DNA of 64,000 nt, from the NCBI GenBank assembly GCA_033856235.1, contig JAWVFI010000032.1:38691-102690 (forward strand), read 5' to 3'. Below, piece by piece: positions 34,627 to 44,007 of the stretch; the stretch's first letter is position 1, and every line of letters begins with the position of its first letter. This DNA comes from DASXRU01 sp033856235. Lineage in GTDB: Bacteria > Acidobacteriota > Blastocatellia > Pyrinomonadales > Pyrinomonadaceae. Both the position numbers and the translations under genes were made by a program. Under the pieces are notes generated by a model. That model had not been told where the DNA came from. It saw only the letters and a list, made by a program, of their open reading frames with translations, and did no database searches.

Positions 34627-35862
34627 CTAGCGACCCATCCCCGGCCCACCGGAAATCGACTGGATAATGGGCAGGTAAATCGCTAATAACACAATGATTA
34701 CCACGCCGCCCATGACGACTAGGATCGCAGGCTCAAGCGTGGTCGTCAACTGTTCCAGCTTCACCTCTGCTTCCGCGTCGTAGAAGATTGCCACCTCGTC
34801 CAGCATCTCTCGTAAACTGCCGGAACGCTCGCCGATTCCGATCATATCTGACGCCAGCGCCGGGACCCATCCAGCTGACTCAAGGCTTTCAGTAAAGGAC
34901 TGCCCTTCGCGAATCATTGGCAGGATAGCCGAGCTGCGTCGCCGCAGTTCGAGGTTAGTAATTGACTCAGCGGCGATCTCCCATGATTCGACTAAGGTGA
35001 TGCCACCTGCAAGGAGCGTGGCCAGCGAACGGGTAGCCTGCGCGACCGACAACTGCACTAGCAGCTTTCCCGCCAGCGGGACCTTGAGCAGCCAACGATC
35101 GATGGCAATGCGTCCGGCCGGCGTGCGCGACCAAAGAAAAAAACCAACGACCGAAATTATGACCAGCGGCCCAAACCAAAATACGTTTGCCGAAAGCCAG
35201 CCTGAGATTCCGACTACTATTTTCGTCACCGCGGGTAGGTCGTTGCCAAAACCGGTAAAGAGATCCGTCATGCGCGGCACCACGTAGATCGTCAGGAAGG
35301 TGACCATGCCGGCGGACGCAAGTAGCAGGAACGTCGGGTAAGCAAGTGCTCCGCGAATTCGGCGGCGCAGCCCTACATTGCGTCGCATGTAGGTTACGTA
35401 GCGCGTCAGCACTTCATCGAGGGCGCCGGAACGTTCGCCCGCGAGGATCGACGCTGTATAGATCCGAGGAAAGATCGAGCCCTGTGCGGCAAAGGCAGCC
35501 GAGAGCGCGGAACCACCGCGAATAGCCTCCTCGACATTTCCCAGGACCGCGCGTACTCGTGCCGAGGTAGCGCGCTTACTTAACATCGAAATTGCCTGAA
35601 GGATGGGAATGCCCGCCCGGATCAGCGCGGCGAGTTGCTGATTAAAGAGGAGAAAGTCATTTGCCTTCACGCGCGCCTGACCGCCTGGACGTCCCATGCG
35701 TGTCAAAGCCGCGACGCCGGTGGTTTTGGGCGGGGTCACGTTGAAGACCTTGAAACCCTCGCGCTCCAGACGTCCGCGGGCTTCGTTAACGCCCTCGGCT
35801 TCCACCGTACGCGTAATCACTTCGCCGGCCGGCGTTCCCAATCTGCAGATAAACTCAGCCAT
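34627..35862 (-). CDS. Inner-membrane platform protein GspF/PilC
   Basis: Polytopic membrane platform of type II secretion or type IV pilus systems, 411 aa. Two homologous GspF domains lie at about 65-190 and 270-390, with the signatures FNQQLAALIRAGIPILQAI and ATRSLATLLAGGITLVESW. Three transmembrane helices are evident (about 168-190, 215-240 and 378-400). The ATG at 35862 with GGAG is preferred to the TTG at 35865. First gene of the operon; a -10-like TATACT lies about 90 bases upstream. Confidence 0.94.
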   Translation of the reverse strand: MAEFICRLGTPAGEVITRTVEAEGVNEARGRLEREGFKVFNVTPPKTTGVAALTRMGRPGGQARVKANDFLLFNQQLAALIRAGIPILQAISMLSKRATSARVRAVLGNVEEAIRGGSALSAAFAAQGSIFPRIYTASILAGERSGALDEVLTRYVTYMRRNVGLRRRIRGALAYPTFLLLASAGMVTFLTIYVVPRMTDLFTGFGNDLPAVTKIVVGISGWLSANVFWFGPLVIISVVGFFLWSRTPAGRIAIDRWLLKVPLAGKLLVQLSVAQATRSLATLLAGGITLVESWEIAAESITNLELRRRSSAILPMIREGQSFTESLESAGWVPALASDMIGIGERSGSLREMLDEVAIFYDAEAEVKLEQLTTTLEPAILVVMGGVVIIVLLAIYLPIIQSISGGPGMGR

Positions 35863-35865
35863 CAA

Positions 35866-36237
35866 TCTCCGCGTCTAACTTGGAATTCAGGTCGTAGAAG
35901 CTGTGCCGAAGACCACTTTACCCAATGAATCCGCTACGAAAACAGAACCGCGAGTATAGCATGGGCCCGTGGAGCAAAAGGTCAGAGAAGCCCTCGCGCT
36001 GACCTTACACGCGCGAACGAGCGGGGAGTTCTGTTCAGTGCGGCTTGGGCAGATGCTGTTTTCCCCACCAGGAGGAGACGCACCATTCCTTATTAAAAGC
36101 AGCTTAATCTTGAACCTGCCTTCTCCCGTATGTTAGATTCGTTGGTGGCATTAGCGCCCCTTGCCTGAGGAACTCACCTTTTGAAAGACCCTAAGACTCT
36201 GTAACACGCAATCGTTTCGCCTCGAATTTCCGCAGTA
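35866..36237. other. Divergent intergenic region between gspF and the FecR gene
   Basis: 372 bases. On the minus strand TATACT at 35958-35953 is a good -10 box for gspF, though no clear -35 box matches it. On the plus strand TTGAAC (36110-36115), a 17-base spacer and TTAGAT (36133-36138) is a weak promoter for the FecR gene. No ORF or structured RNA stands out. Confidence 0.4.
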
Positions 36238-37488
36238 ATGTCTACCAGAACACGTCGCTTCGCCCTCGATTGGTGGGCGGTCCAGAAGCGCTTCATTTAT
36301 GTCGCTGTTTTAGTGCTCATGCTGTGCTTTGCGGCAGCGGGCGCGGCGCTCTATGTTTGGAAGTACGGCAATCCTCTCCGCAATGTGGGCGCGGTAACGA
36401 ATCTGACAGGAGCGAAATTCATTTCCTTCGAAGGTGATGTGCGCGTGCTCCGGGCAACCACGCGCGAAGTAGTTTTCGCGAACAGCAATACCCAACTCTT
36501 TCCCGGTGACACGGTGCAGACCCAGGCCGACGGTCGCGCCCGCATCGGCATGGCCGACGGATCGACTGTCGTAGTCCGCCCCAACAGCACGATCATCGTT
36601 CGCGACAATGCCAGCGGCGATGACGGCAAGCGTTCCAATGTTCACGTGGTCGTCGATAGCGGCCAGATGTATGTGCGCACGGAACAGCAACCCGAAGGCG
36701 CGAACAACGTCGTCGAGACGCCGAAGACCCAAAACAAGATTGGCCGGGAAACCGGAGCCAGCTTTGGTGTAAACCCGGAAGGCAGCGAAGAGATCCGTGT
36801 TAACGCCGGCGGGGTGCAAAGCACAAACCGCAGCGGCGTGCGGACTGATTTGAAGGCCGGAGAATTTGTGGAGGTAAATTCCGCGGGCACGCTTTCAACT
36901 CCACAACGCCTGCTGGACGTTCCGACCCCAACTGCGCCCCGCGACCTGGAGAAGGTAATGGCCTCAGGCAATGGTGCGGCCACGATCTCGCTCCGCTGGC
37001 AACGTCCGCAATCCGGGACCGCAGCCTACTACCGAGTTGAGGTGGCCACCTCGCCTTTCTTCGTTCCGGAAGGTCGCGTCATTGAACGCGATCAGTTGGT
37101 GGCGACTGAGTTCAATGCCAGCGACTTACGGCCGGGCGTTTATTTCTGGCGCCTGCGGGCCAGGGCTGCGTCTGGTCAAACGAGTGATTGGAGCGAACCA
37201 CGAAAGTTCATAGTTGCCCCGCGTGGTGTGGGGTCCCCGGTTTCGGTTTCCAATCTTGTTTCCGAATATGTTGGTGGCGAAATCTATTTGATTCGCGGGG
37301 CTTCGCAGCCCGGAACCACCTTGCGCGTGGCGGGCCGTGAAACAGTCGCCACCAGCGATGGATCCTTCCAAATCCAAATAACCGCTCCTCCGGGGGCCAG
37401 GACTGTGACCGTGGAGGCCCAGGATCCACAGGGCAACAGTAGCCAGTATCGAGTGCAGATCGGCGGATCGGTTGGATCCAGGAAATAG
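36238..37488 (+). CDS. FecR-domain membrane protein
   Basis: A 416-aa protein with one N-terminal transmembrane helix (about 19-42) and a periplasmic FecR-type domain (about 60-200), seen in VLRATTREVVFANSNTQLF, GDTVQTQADGRARIGMADGS and ETPKTQNKIGRETGASF. Residues about 240-330 resemble a fibronectin type III-like module (SLRWQRPQSGTAAYYRVEVA, VYFWRLRARAASGQTSDWSE), and the last 80 residues look like a small Big-type beta domain. Such proteins bind surface ligands or polymers. The stop overlaps nothing, and the GGDEF gene begins 4 bases later, so the two are co-transcribed. Confidence 0.85.
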   Translation: MSTRTRRFALDWWAVQKRFIYVAVLVLMLCFAAAGAALYVWKYGNPLRNVGAVTNLTGAKFISFEGDVRVLRATTREVVFANSNTQLFPGDTVQTQADGRARIGMADGSTVVVRPNSTIIVRDNASGDDGKRSNVHVVVDSGQMYVRTEQQPEGANNVVETPKTQNKIGRETGASFGVNPEGSEEIRVNAGGVQSTNRSGVRTDLKAGEFVEVNSAGTLSTPQRLLDVPTPTAPRDLEKVMASGNGAATISLRWQRPQSGTAAYYRVEVATSPFFVPEGRVIERDQLVATEFNASDLRPGVYFWRLRARAASGQTSDWSEPRKFIVAPRGVGSPVSVSNLVSEYVGGEIYLIRGASQPGTTLRVAGRETVATSDGSFQIQITAPPGARTVTVEAQDPQGNSSQYRVQIGGSVGSRK

Positions 37489-37492
37489 CGAT

Positions 37493-39091
37493 ATGAACGG
37501 GCATGTGATCCTCCTTACTGACGCGCATGAAGCGCCTGCGATGGAGCTTATTGAAGTTCTGCGGGACGCAGGAGTCACCGTCTGGGTGGAAGGATTGCGC
37601 GAGGCCGAGCTGGAAGCCGGCCTTACCCTTGAGCCCGATTCTCAGGCAGATAGCGGTTCGGAGATGGCTAAGCCTTTGGCCGTCCTGTACGAAGTCTTTC
37701 CCGGAGCTGACGTCACTGACCTCCACGTTGCCATTGAGCACGCAGCAGCAATGTGGCCGGAGGTGCCTGCCGTAGCTTGTCGTCATCACATACGGGGCGC
37801 GGCCAGTCTGAATATGCGAGTCTTCGACGGCGCTACACTCAAACGAATTGGCTTTCATGCAATCGCTGACAAAGCCGCGCAGTTACCCGCGCTGCTCCGC
37901 CAGATCGAAGAGCGCGGCACAACGGGAGAACTTCGACTACCTGAGTCAGTAAGGAACGTTCCCGAGACGACTTGCTTCGCCTTACCGAAATCGCTTCGGT
38001 CATCTGACCTGCGCTCTGCGTTTGAGTTGGCCTCCACTTTGCATTTCGCAACCGACCAGCGTTCCGCAGCGCAGTCCGTTATCACTGGCCTGGCGAATCT
38101 GGTAAAGGCGGATCGTTGGACCATCTACCTGACAGTCGAATCGGGAACGACAAATGTCGTCGGCCTTGAGCCTCTCGTGGTGCGGGGCGTCGGCACTGAT
38201 CAACCGGCTGTGGCGGACGATGATTGGCGCCAGGCTCTGTTAGGTGACGCAGCGTTGCCCGGCGGGTCTGAATCCAAAACGGCCCGGGAAGCCCTCGCGA
38301 GATTAGCATTGGTTCGCCGGACCGAAATGGGGCGCCGCATGATCGCGTTGCCGCTGATCAGTGGAGAGCGAGTGATCGGCGTGCTGGAAGCAGTGCGCGA
38401 GGAAGCAGGCGCCGGATCGTTCCGCAAGTCGGACGCAGGCTTGCTGGAAGCGTTGGCGGCGCCCATTGGTGCGGCCCTGGCTAACTCGGCCCGCATCGCA
38501 GACGCTGAGCGCCTCTCAGAGACTGATGATCTAACAAAGCTGCATAATGCCCGGTACCTGCGCCAGTATCTCTCGAACGAGATCAGAAGGGCCCGGCGTT
38601 ATGGGTCCAGCGTCTCTGCTTTGTTCTTCGACCTAGATGATTTCAAGAGGGTGAATGACGCTCATGGCCATCTCGTAGGCTCGCATGTGTTGATGGAAAT
38701 GGCCGCGGTGATTCTGTCATCAGTGCGTGACACCGATTCAGTGGCCCGTTACGGCGGCGATGAGTTCGTCGTCATCCTTCCAGAGACCGGACTGGAACCA
38801 GCCGCGCTGGTGGCGGACCGGATCCGCGCCACCATTGAGGGCCATCCGTTTACCGGAGGGCGGCGATTGCGTCTAATGCTGACGGCCAGCTTCGGGGTGG
38901 CGGTATTTCCCCAACATGCATCTTCCCCCCAGCAGCTCATTGCCAGCGCCGACTCCGCCATGTACGAAGCCAAAGCCGCGAGTAAGAACTGCGTGCGCTT
39001 CAGTAACGAGGCTCCGCGAGCCGCGCGCAAAGACGAGCCCGACATTCCCCCACATTTTCTCCGTCTGCAAGACAAAACGTCGATTTCCTGA
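37493..39091 (+). CDS. GAF-GGDEF diguanylate cyclase
   Basis: A 532-aa cytoplasmic signalling protein. Residues 1-125 resemble a receiver-like domain, but the usual phosphorylation triad is not convincing. A GAF domain spans about 165-345 and the GGDEF cyclase domain about 345-510. The substrate and metal motifs are LFFDLDDFKRVNDAHGH, the active site YGGDEF, and the later FGVAVFPQHA. It should make cyclic di-GMP from GTP. The ATG at 37493 has AGGA 9 bases upstream; the frame extends to 37472 without need. It follows the FecR gene closely and lies just before mreB, linking c-di-GMP to shape genes only by position. Confidence 0.9.
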   Translation: MNGHVILLTDAHEAPAMELIEVLRDAGVTVWVEGLREAELEAGLTLEPDSQADSGSEMAKPLAVLYEVFPGADVTDLHVAIEHAAAMWPEVPAVACRHHIRGAASLNMRVFDGATLKRIGFHAIADKAAQLPALLRQIEERGTTGELRLPESVRNVPETTCFALPKSLRSSDLRSAFELASTLHFATDQRSAAQSVITGLANLVKADRWTIYLTVESGTTNVVGLEPLVVRGVGTDQPAVADDDWRQALLGDAALPGGSESKTAREALARLALVRRTEMGRRMIALPLISGERVIGVLEAVREEAGAGSFRKSDAGLLEALAAPIGAALANSARIADAERLSETDDLTKLHNARYLRQYLSNEIRRARRYGSSVSALFFDLDDFKRVNDAHGHLVGSHVLMEMAAVILSSVRDTDSVARYGGDEFVVILPETGLEPAALVADRIRATIEGHPFTGGRRLRLMLTASFGVAVFPQHASSPQQLIASADSAMYEAKAASKNCVRFSNEAPRAARKDEPDIPPHFLRLQDKTSIS

Positions 39092-39276
39092 TAGCGCACC
39101 AGAAACAATAAGTGTATCTTGTCAGTTGGCTCTTGTTTGGTGAGTTGTCAGCACAGTCGGTGGCGGCCCCGCTGACTTTATTCGCTGCAAAGATCGTCTC
39201 AGACCCCCGGTCGCGTGGCGTGCAGTAACCGTTCAGCTCTCCAGAATCATTCTCCATAAGTGCGGAAAGAATCCTA

Positions 39277-40323
39277 ATGGCTTTCAAATCCATTTTTAGT
39301 CTGTTCTCAAGTGATCTCGCGATTGATCTCGGCACCGCCAACACACTGGTTTACGCCAAGGGGCGCGGCATTGTCGTCTCAGAACCATCGATCGTAGCAA
39401 TCAACAAAGTAACCAACGCTGTCGAGGCAGTGGGCCGCGATGCCAAAGAGATGTTAGGTCGTACACCCGGCAACATCGTCGCTATTCGACCCATGAAAGA
39501 CGGCGTGATCGCGAACTTCGAAGTGACTGAGAAGATGCTGCAGCACTTCATTCGCAAAGCCCACAACGGCAAGACCTGGGTCAGCCCGCGCGTGGTCATC
39601 GGCATTCCATCAGAGATTACCCAGGTCGAGCGCCGCGCCGTCGAAGATTCGGCTTACCGCGCAAAAGCTTCCGAGGTTTATCTGGTCGAAGAAGCGATGG
39701 CCGCAGCCATCGGCGCCGGCCTCCCTATCACCGAACCTCACGGCAACATGGTGGTCGATATCGGCGGTGGAACTACCGACATTGCAGTCATCAGTTTGAG
39801 CGGCATTGTTTACTCGCGGTCCGTGCGCGTCGCCGGCAACGAAATGGATGAGGCGATCACTCAATACATCAAACGCAAATATAATTTGCTGATTGGTGAA
39901 AGGACTGCCGAAGCCATCAAGATCGAATTGGGATCCGCATTTCCTCTGGACGAGCCGCTCTCTTTCGAAGTGCGCGGGCGAAACTTGATCGAAGGCATTC
40001 CCAAAACGATCACCATGAGCGACGAGGAAGTGCGCGAAGCTTTGGCCGATTCAGTTTCGACAATCATCAATGCCGTTCGTATCGCGTTGGAACGCACTCC
40101 GCCGGAACTCTCTGCTGACATTGTCGAGCGCGGCATCGTCTTGACTGGAGGAGGCGCGCTGCTCAAGAACCTGGACCGTCGTCTCTCCATCGAAACAGGT
40201 TTGCCCGTATCGCTGGCTGACGATCCCCTCGCGTCGGTGGTGCTGGGGACCGGCAAAATGCTTTCGGACTTCAACCTGCTAAAACGCGTCAAGTGGGACA
40301 ACAGCCTAACCAGCGGAACCTAG
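39277..40323 (+). CDS. mreB: Rod-shape-determining actin MreB
   Basis: Bacterial actin that positions the elongation machinery under the inner membrane, 348 aa. The phosphate-binding loops are IDLGTANTLVYAKGRG (about 15-30) and VVDIGGGTTDIAVISL (about 160-175), with the adenine-side LTGGGALLKNLD (about 290-301). An amphipathic N-terminus (MAFKSIFSLFSSDL) fits membrane binding. GGAAAG lies 9 bases before the ATG. It begins the mreB-mreC-mreD-mrdA-rodA set, which is complete here and co-directional. The organism is therefore expected to be rod-shaped. Confidence 0.98.
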   Translation: MAFKSIFSLFSSDLAIDLGTANTLVYAKGRGIVVSEPSIVAINKVTNAVEAVGRDAKEMLGRTPGNIVAIRPMKDGVIANFEVTEKMLQHFIRKAHNGKTWVSPRVVIGIPSEITQVERRAVEDSAYRAKASEVYLVEEAMAAAIGAGLPITEPHGNMVVDIGGGTTDIAVISLSGIVYSRSVRVAGNEMDEAITQYIKRKYNLLIGERTAEAIKIELGSAFPLDEPLSFEVRGRNLIEGIPKTITMSDEEVREALADSVSTIINAVRIALERTPPELSADIVERGIVLTGGGALLKNLDRRLSIETGLPVSLADDPLASVVLGTGKMLSDFNLLKRVKWDNSLTSGT

Positions 40324-40435
40324 TAACAGTGCCAATTGCCAAGTTCTGATTGCCGATCGCCCTAAACGAGGGCTCACGCGGACATCAAGAGGTTCTCAAA
40401 TTGGCAATCTAAAACCGGCAATTGGAAATGTAATC
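40324..40435. repeat. Heptad/inverted repeat spacer between mreB and mreC
   Basis: CCAATTGCCAAGTTC and TGATTGCCGATCGCC at about 40331-40362, then the inverted set TTGGCAATCTAAAACCGGCA and ATTGGAAA at about 40401-40428. Spacing between cores is close to 7 bases. It ends directly before the GTG start of mreC and probably replaces a normal ribosome site. Confidence 0.6.
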
Positions 40436-41341
40436 GTGGCCACGATTCGCACCCAAAAAGAGATTCGCCAGCGCGCCCCCTGGTGGCTGGCCGGACTTTT
40501 GTTGGCGAATTTTGCCCTGATGTCATACGACGCGCGCCAGGACTCCACCAAACAACGGATGATTCGCGTTTGGGCGCAAACACTCGCCTATCCGGTGCAG
40601 CAGGTGACTTCCGGGGCTGGTGGCGCGGGCCTCGGCTTCTTTGAACGCCTCTCGGCCCTCCGCGGCGCCGCTGGGGAAAACCAGGAGCTCAAGAGCCGCC
40701 TGGCCCAGATGGAAGCGGAAGTAAAGGAATCACGCACGAACGCTATCGAGAACGAGCGCCTGCGCAGCATGCTCAGCCTGCGCGAGAAAACCAGCTACAG
40801 CACTATAGCCGCGAGCGTTATCGCCCGCGATCCCTCGCTCTGGTTCGACACAGTGACTATTGACCGCGGCAGATCTGCTGGGGTCGAAAACAATATGCCC
40901 GTCGTCAATGCGAACGGCATCGTCGGTCGCATTGTGTCCACCAGCCTGTGGAGCGCGCAGGTGATGCTGATCACCAATGAGAAATCCGGCGCCGGCGCTG
41001 TGGTGGGCCAACTCGGACAATCAAGCGCCCTCGGCTCAATCAAAGGGTTGGGCGAAAGAGGCTTGCTGGATATGCGCTACGTGTCAGGCCTGGAGAGAGT
41101 AGCCAATGGTGATTATGTAATGACCACCGGACAGGACGGCGTTTTTCCCGCCGGCTACAACATCGGTGAAATCGTCGAGGTGAAGCCAGGTTCGGCCACG
41201 CAGGCCCACGTGATCCACCTCCGGCCGAGCGCGCGAATGGACCAATTGAAAGAAGTGTTCGTGCTTCAGTACCACCCCCCGGAACGGAGCGCATCGGATC
41301 AGGCATTGCCCAACGCTCAGAAGAGTTCGAGTAATCCGTAG
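40436..41341 (+). CDS. mreC: Rod-shape-determining protein MreC
   Basis: Membrane-anchored periplasmic scaffold of the elongasome, 301 aa. One transmembrane helix (about 16-32), a coiled coil (about 70-110, ENQELKSRLAQMEAEVKES) and two beta-domains (about 115-275) with DPSLWFDTVTIDRGRSAGV and GDYVMTTGQDGVFPAGYNIG typical of MreC. Start is GTG at 40436; the ribosome site is weak because the preceding sequence is a repeat. It activates MrdA (PBP2) in other bacteria. Confidence 0.95.
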   Translation: MATIRTQKEIRQRAPWWLAGLLLANFALMSYDARQDSTKQRMIRVWAQTLAYPVQQVTSGAGGAGLGFFERLSALRGAAGENQELKSRLAQMEAEVKESRTNAIENERLRSMLSLREKTSYSTIAASVIARDPSLWFDTVTIDRGRSAGVENNMPVVNANGIVGRIVSTSLWSAQVMLITNEKSGAGAVVGQLGQSSALGSIKGLGERGLLDMRYVSGLERVANGDYVMTTGQDGVFPAGYNIGEIVEVKPGSATQAHVIHLRPSARMDQLKEVFVLQYHPPERSASDQALPNAQKSSSNP

Positions 41342-41442
41342 TCAACAATAATGATTGTATTGAACTGGATCAGGCACAACCTTATGGCTTGCTCCCCGCT
41401 TTGTATTTTCTGCCCCAGGGCTTCCTGCTCACTGTAGTTGAA

Positions 41443-41982
41443 ATGCGGCAACTGAAAATAGTGGGCGTCCTGGCCCTCGCGATCGCTTTGCAGTCGGTGT
41501 TTGCCCGTTGGCCGCCGCTGGCCTATATCGACCTGCCGTTAATCGTGGTGGTGTACTTTGCTTTGCAGCGCGATGTGCTGCAGGCGCTGGTGATTGGGGC
41601 CGCCGCCGGTTTGGCTATGGATGCCCTCGGCGGCGGGTTATTAGGCGCCGGTGGTTTTTCCAAAACCCTGACTGCCTATCTGATTTACATCGCCGCCGCG
41701 CGAGTCATGCTGGACACGGTCCTGCTCCGCATCCCGGTGCTGGCGGCAGCGACCTTAGTTAATGAGTCCGTATTTGTCGGCATGCATCGCATGTTAGGTC
41801 AATCGCTGGCTTTGCCCTTTGTTCAAGGCCTCCTCTATAAGCTGGTGGCCACAACGATCGTGGGCACCTTGCTGCTGTACATCTTCGAGATTTTCTTCAG
41901 CGATCGCGCGCGCCAGCGACGGCAATTCGCCGGCCGGCGCCGCGTCGCCCGGCGCGGACCAAGCCTTCTCAGAAGAAGATGA
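41443..41982 (+). CDS. mreD: Rod-shape-determining protein MreD
   Basis: Small polytopic membrane protein of the elongasome, 179 aa from an ATG at 41443 (the frame is open to 41389). Five hydrophobic segments lie between residues about 5 and 155, with the family-like PPLAYIDLPLIVVVYFALQR and GLAMDALGGGLLGAGGFSKT stretches. The C-terminus is strongly basic (RARQRRQFAGRRRVARR). Position between mreC and mrdA supports the call, since MreD sequences are poorly conserved. Confidence 0.88.
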   Translation: MRQLKIVGVLALAIALQSVFARWPPLAYIDLPLIVVVYFALQRDVLQALVIGAAAGLAMDALGGGLLGAGGFSKTLTAYLIYIAAARVMLDTVLLRIPVLAAATLVNESVFVGMHRMLGQSLALPFVQGLLYKLVATTIVGTLLLYIFEIFFSDRARQRRQFAGRRRVARRGPSLLRRR

Positions 41983-41984
41983 AA

Positions 41985-42031
41985 ACAATTGCTACGAACG
42001 AGCAACGAACTACTAAATACCGACAACTGAC
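41985..42031. repeat. Heptad-periodic spacer between mreD and mrdA
   Basis: TACGAAC GAGCAAC GAACTAC TAAATAC CGACAAC TGACC: successive 7-base units mostly ending in AC. Single orientation. Confidence 0.55.
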
Positions 42032-42039
42032 CAAAGTCC

Positions 42040-43947
42040 ATGAAATTCGCTGACCACTCACAGAACATCGGCGTGCGCTTGAGGATGGTTCAGGCACTCG
42101 TGCTGCTATTGCTCGCCCTCCTGGCCGTGAGGCTTTACGTGCTGCAGGTCATCAACGGGCCGCACTACGCTGAAATTGCCGAGAATCAGCGCGTGCGGTT
42201 GCTGCCGATTTTGGCGCCGCGCGGCGCGATTCTCGATCGCAATGGCCGGCAACTGGTGGACTCAAAACCAATCTACAGTGTGATCCTTTCGCGGGAAGAC
42301 ACGAAGGGCAAGGATCTAAACCAGTTGATCAAGCCGCTTTCGCAAGCGCTGGTCATTGATCGCGACATCCTTCGCGAGCGGTTTGATCAGGTGAAGTCGC
42401 AACCTGCCTTCGAATCAATCACGATTAAGGAAGGCGCCACGATTGACGATATCGCCTGGGTGGACGCGCATCAGTTGGAGTTCCCGGAACTGCGTATTGA
42501 GCAGTTGCCCCAGCGCCGTTATCCCGAGAATGGTTTCATGGCTCACGCGTTGGGTTACGTGGGGGAAATCAGTCCCGATCAATTGGAGCAACAACAGTAC
42601 AAGGGCAAAGGACTCAAGCCCGGTGATGTCATAGGTCAGGATGGTTTGGAAAAGGCTTACGACGATTACCTGCGTGGCAAAGACGGCTACCGGAAAGTGA
42701 TCGTGGATAGCGGCGGCCACATTCAGCGTGAGGTCGAGCGGGTCGAGCCGCAATCAGGTCAGGACCTGATCATCACGATCGATATGGATCTGCAGGAGGC
42801 CGCCGAAGATCAGTTGCGGAAATCGCCGCAAGGCCGCGGCGTAATCATCGCCATGGACCCGAACAATGGCGAAGTCCTGGCGCTGGCGTCCTATCCAACT
42901 TTCGATCCGAATCTCTTTTCGCAGCGCCTGGCCAGCAAGGAAGGCCGCGCTGAATACGCGAAGCTGCTGGCGGATCCCAAGAAGCCGCTCATCAACCGCG
43001 CGATTCAAGGACGATTTCCGCCCGGCTCAACCTGGAAGCCTTTGATGGCCACCGCGGGCCTACAGCAAGGCGCGATCACCATCGATCATTCGAACCTCGT
43101 ATGCGGCGGTGGCATTACAGTGGGCAATAAGTTCACGCGCTGCATGGGCGGTAACCATGGCTCGCCGGACGTGCACGTGGCGATCAGGCAATCATGCGAC
43201 GGCTATTTCTATCGGCTGGGTCTGAAGATGAAGCTCGAAGGAATCCAGCAAATGGTCGAGGAATTCGATCTCAACAAGCGCACCGGAATTGATCTGCCGC
43301 ATGAAGTTGTGAGCATCACGCCCTCGCGCGAACTTAAAGCGAAGCTGTATCCCGCCGATCCCGAATGGAAAGACATCGACACGGTTTATTCATCCTTCGG
43401 CCAGGGTCAGGATGTGCTGACGCCCATTTCCCTCCTGCGGGCACACTCAGCCATCAGCATGGACGGCAAAATGTATGTTCCGCATCTGATGAAGGAAATT
43501 CGGGAGATTGGCGCTGTGGGGGATCCGGCAAACATTGACGACTACCGACCGGCGCGTCCCGCCAGGACTTTTGAACATCCAGAGCCGAAGATGCTGGGAA
43601 TTCCCAAAGATCAGAATGAGGTCGTAGTCAAAGGCATGTGGGCCGTAGTGAATGAGGGTGGTACGGGGGCCGGCATACGCATGGCGAATTTCGACATCGC
43701 CGGCAAGACCGGAACAGCTCAGGTGGTCAGCCTCGGCAAAGATGTAGGGGCCAACAAGGACCACTCATGGTTTGTCTCATATGCACCGGCGTTCAAACCG
43801 GAGATCTCGGTCGTCGCGCTCATCGAAAACGCGGGCCTCGGTTCTCGTTTCGGAGCGCCTTCGGTACGCGCAGTCTATGACGTTTACTACAAGAAGACGC
43901 GGCCGGATGCCGCGCCCACTTCCCAAATCGCAATGCGATTCCGATAG
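42040..43947 (+). CDS. mrdA: Penicillin-binding protein 2
   Basis: Class B transpeptidase of cell elongation, 635 aa, anchored by one helix (about 17-36). The pedestal/dimerisation domain (about 60-235) starts with LAPRGAILDRNGRQLVDS. The transpeptidase domain shows the active-site S330-T-W-K333 in FPPGSTWKP, S385-C-D387 as the SxN-type motif, and KTG in AGKTGTAQV near 556. It cross-links new peptidoglycan with RodA, whose gene follows at 44008. An aspartate in place of Asn in the second motif is found in other PBP2 proteins. Confidence 0.97.
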   Translation: MKFADHSQNIGVRLRMVQALVLLLLALLAVRLYVLQVINGPHYAEIAENQRVRLLPILAPRGAILDRNGRQLVDSKPIYSVILSREDTKGKDLNQLIKPLSQALVIDRDILRERFDQVKSQPAFESITIKEGATIDDIAWVDAHQLEFPELRIEQLPQRRYPENGFMAHALGYVGEISPDQLEQQQYKGKGLKPGDVIGQDGLEKAYDDYLRGKDGYRKVIVDSGGHIQREVERVEPQSGQDLIITIDMDLQEAAEDQLRKSPQGRGVIIAMDPNNGEVLALASYPTFDPNLFSQRLASKEGRAEYAKLLADPKKPLINRAIQGRFPPGSTWKPLMATAGLQQGAITIDHSNLVCGGGITVGNKFTRCMGGNHGSPDVHVAIRQSCDGYFYRLGLKMKLEGIQQMVEEFDLNKRTGIDLPHEVVSITPSRELKAKLYPADPEWKDIDTVYSSFGQGQDVLTPISLLRAHSAISMDGKMYVPHLMKEIREIGAVGDPANIDDYRPARPARTFEHPEPKMLGIPKDQNEVVVKGMWAVVNEGGTGAGIRMANFDIAGKTGTAQVVSLGKDVGANKDHSWFVSYAPAFKPEISVVALIENAGLGSRFGAPSVRAVYDVYYKKTRPDAAPTSQIAMRFR

Positions 43948-44007
43948 AAAGTCTGTTCACGGTTTACCGTTACTGCTCACTGCTGACTGCTCACTGCTTA
44001 CTAAACG
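43948..44007. repeat. Heptad array between mrdA and rodA
   Basis: ACTGCTC ACTGCTG ACTGCTC ACTGCTT AC at about 43972-44001, preceded by a GTTCACGGTTTACCG segment close to the heptads near kdsA. Period 7. It ends just before the rodA start codon. Confidence 0.8.
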
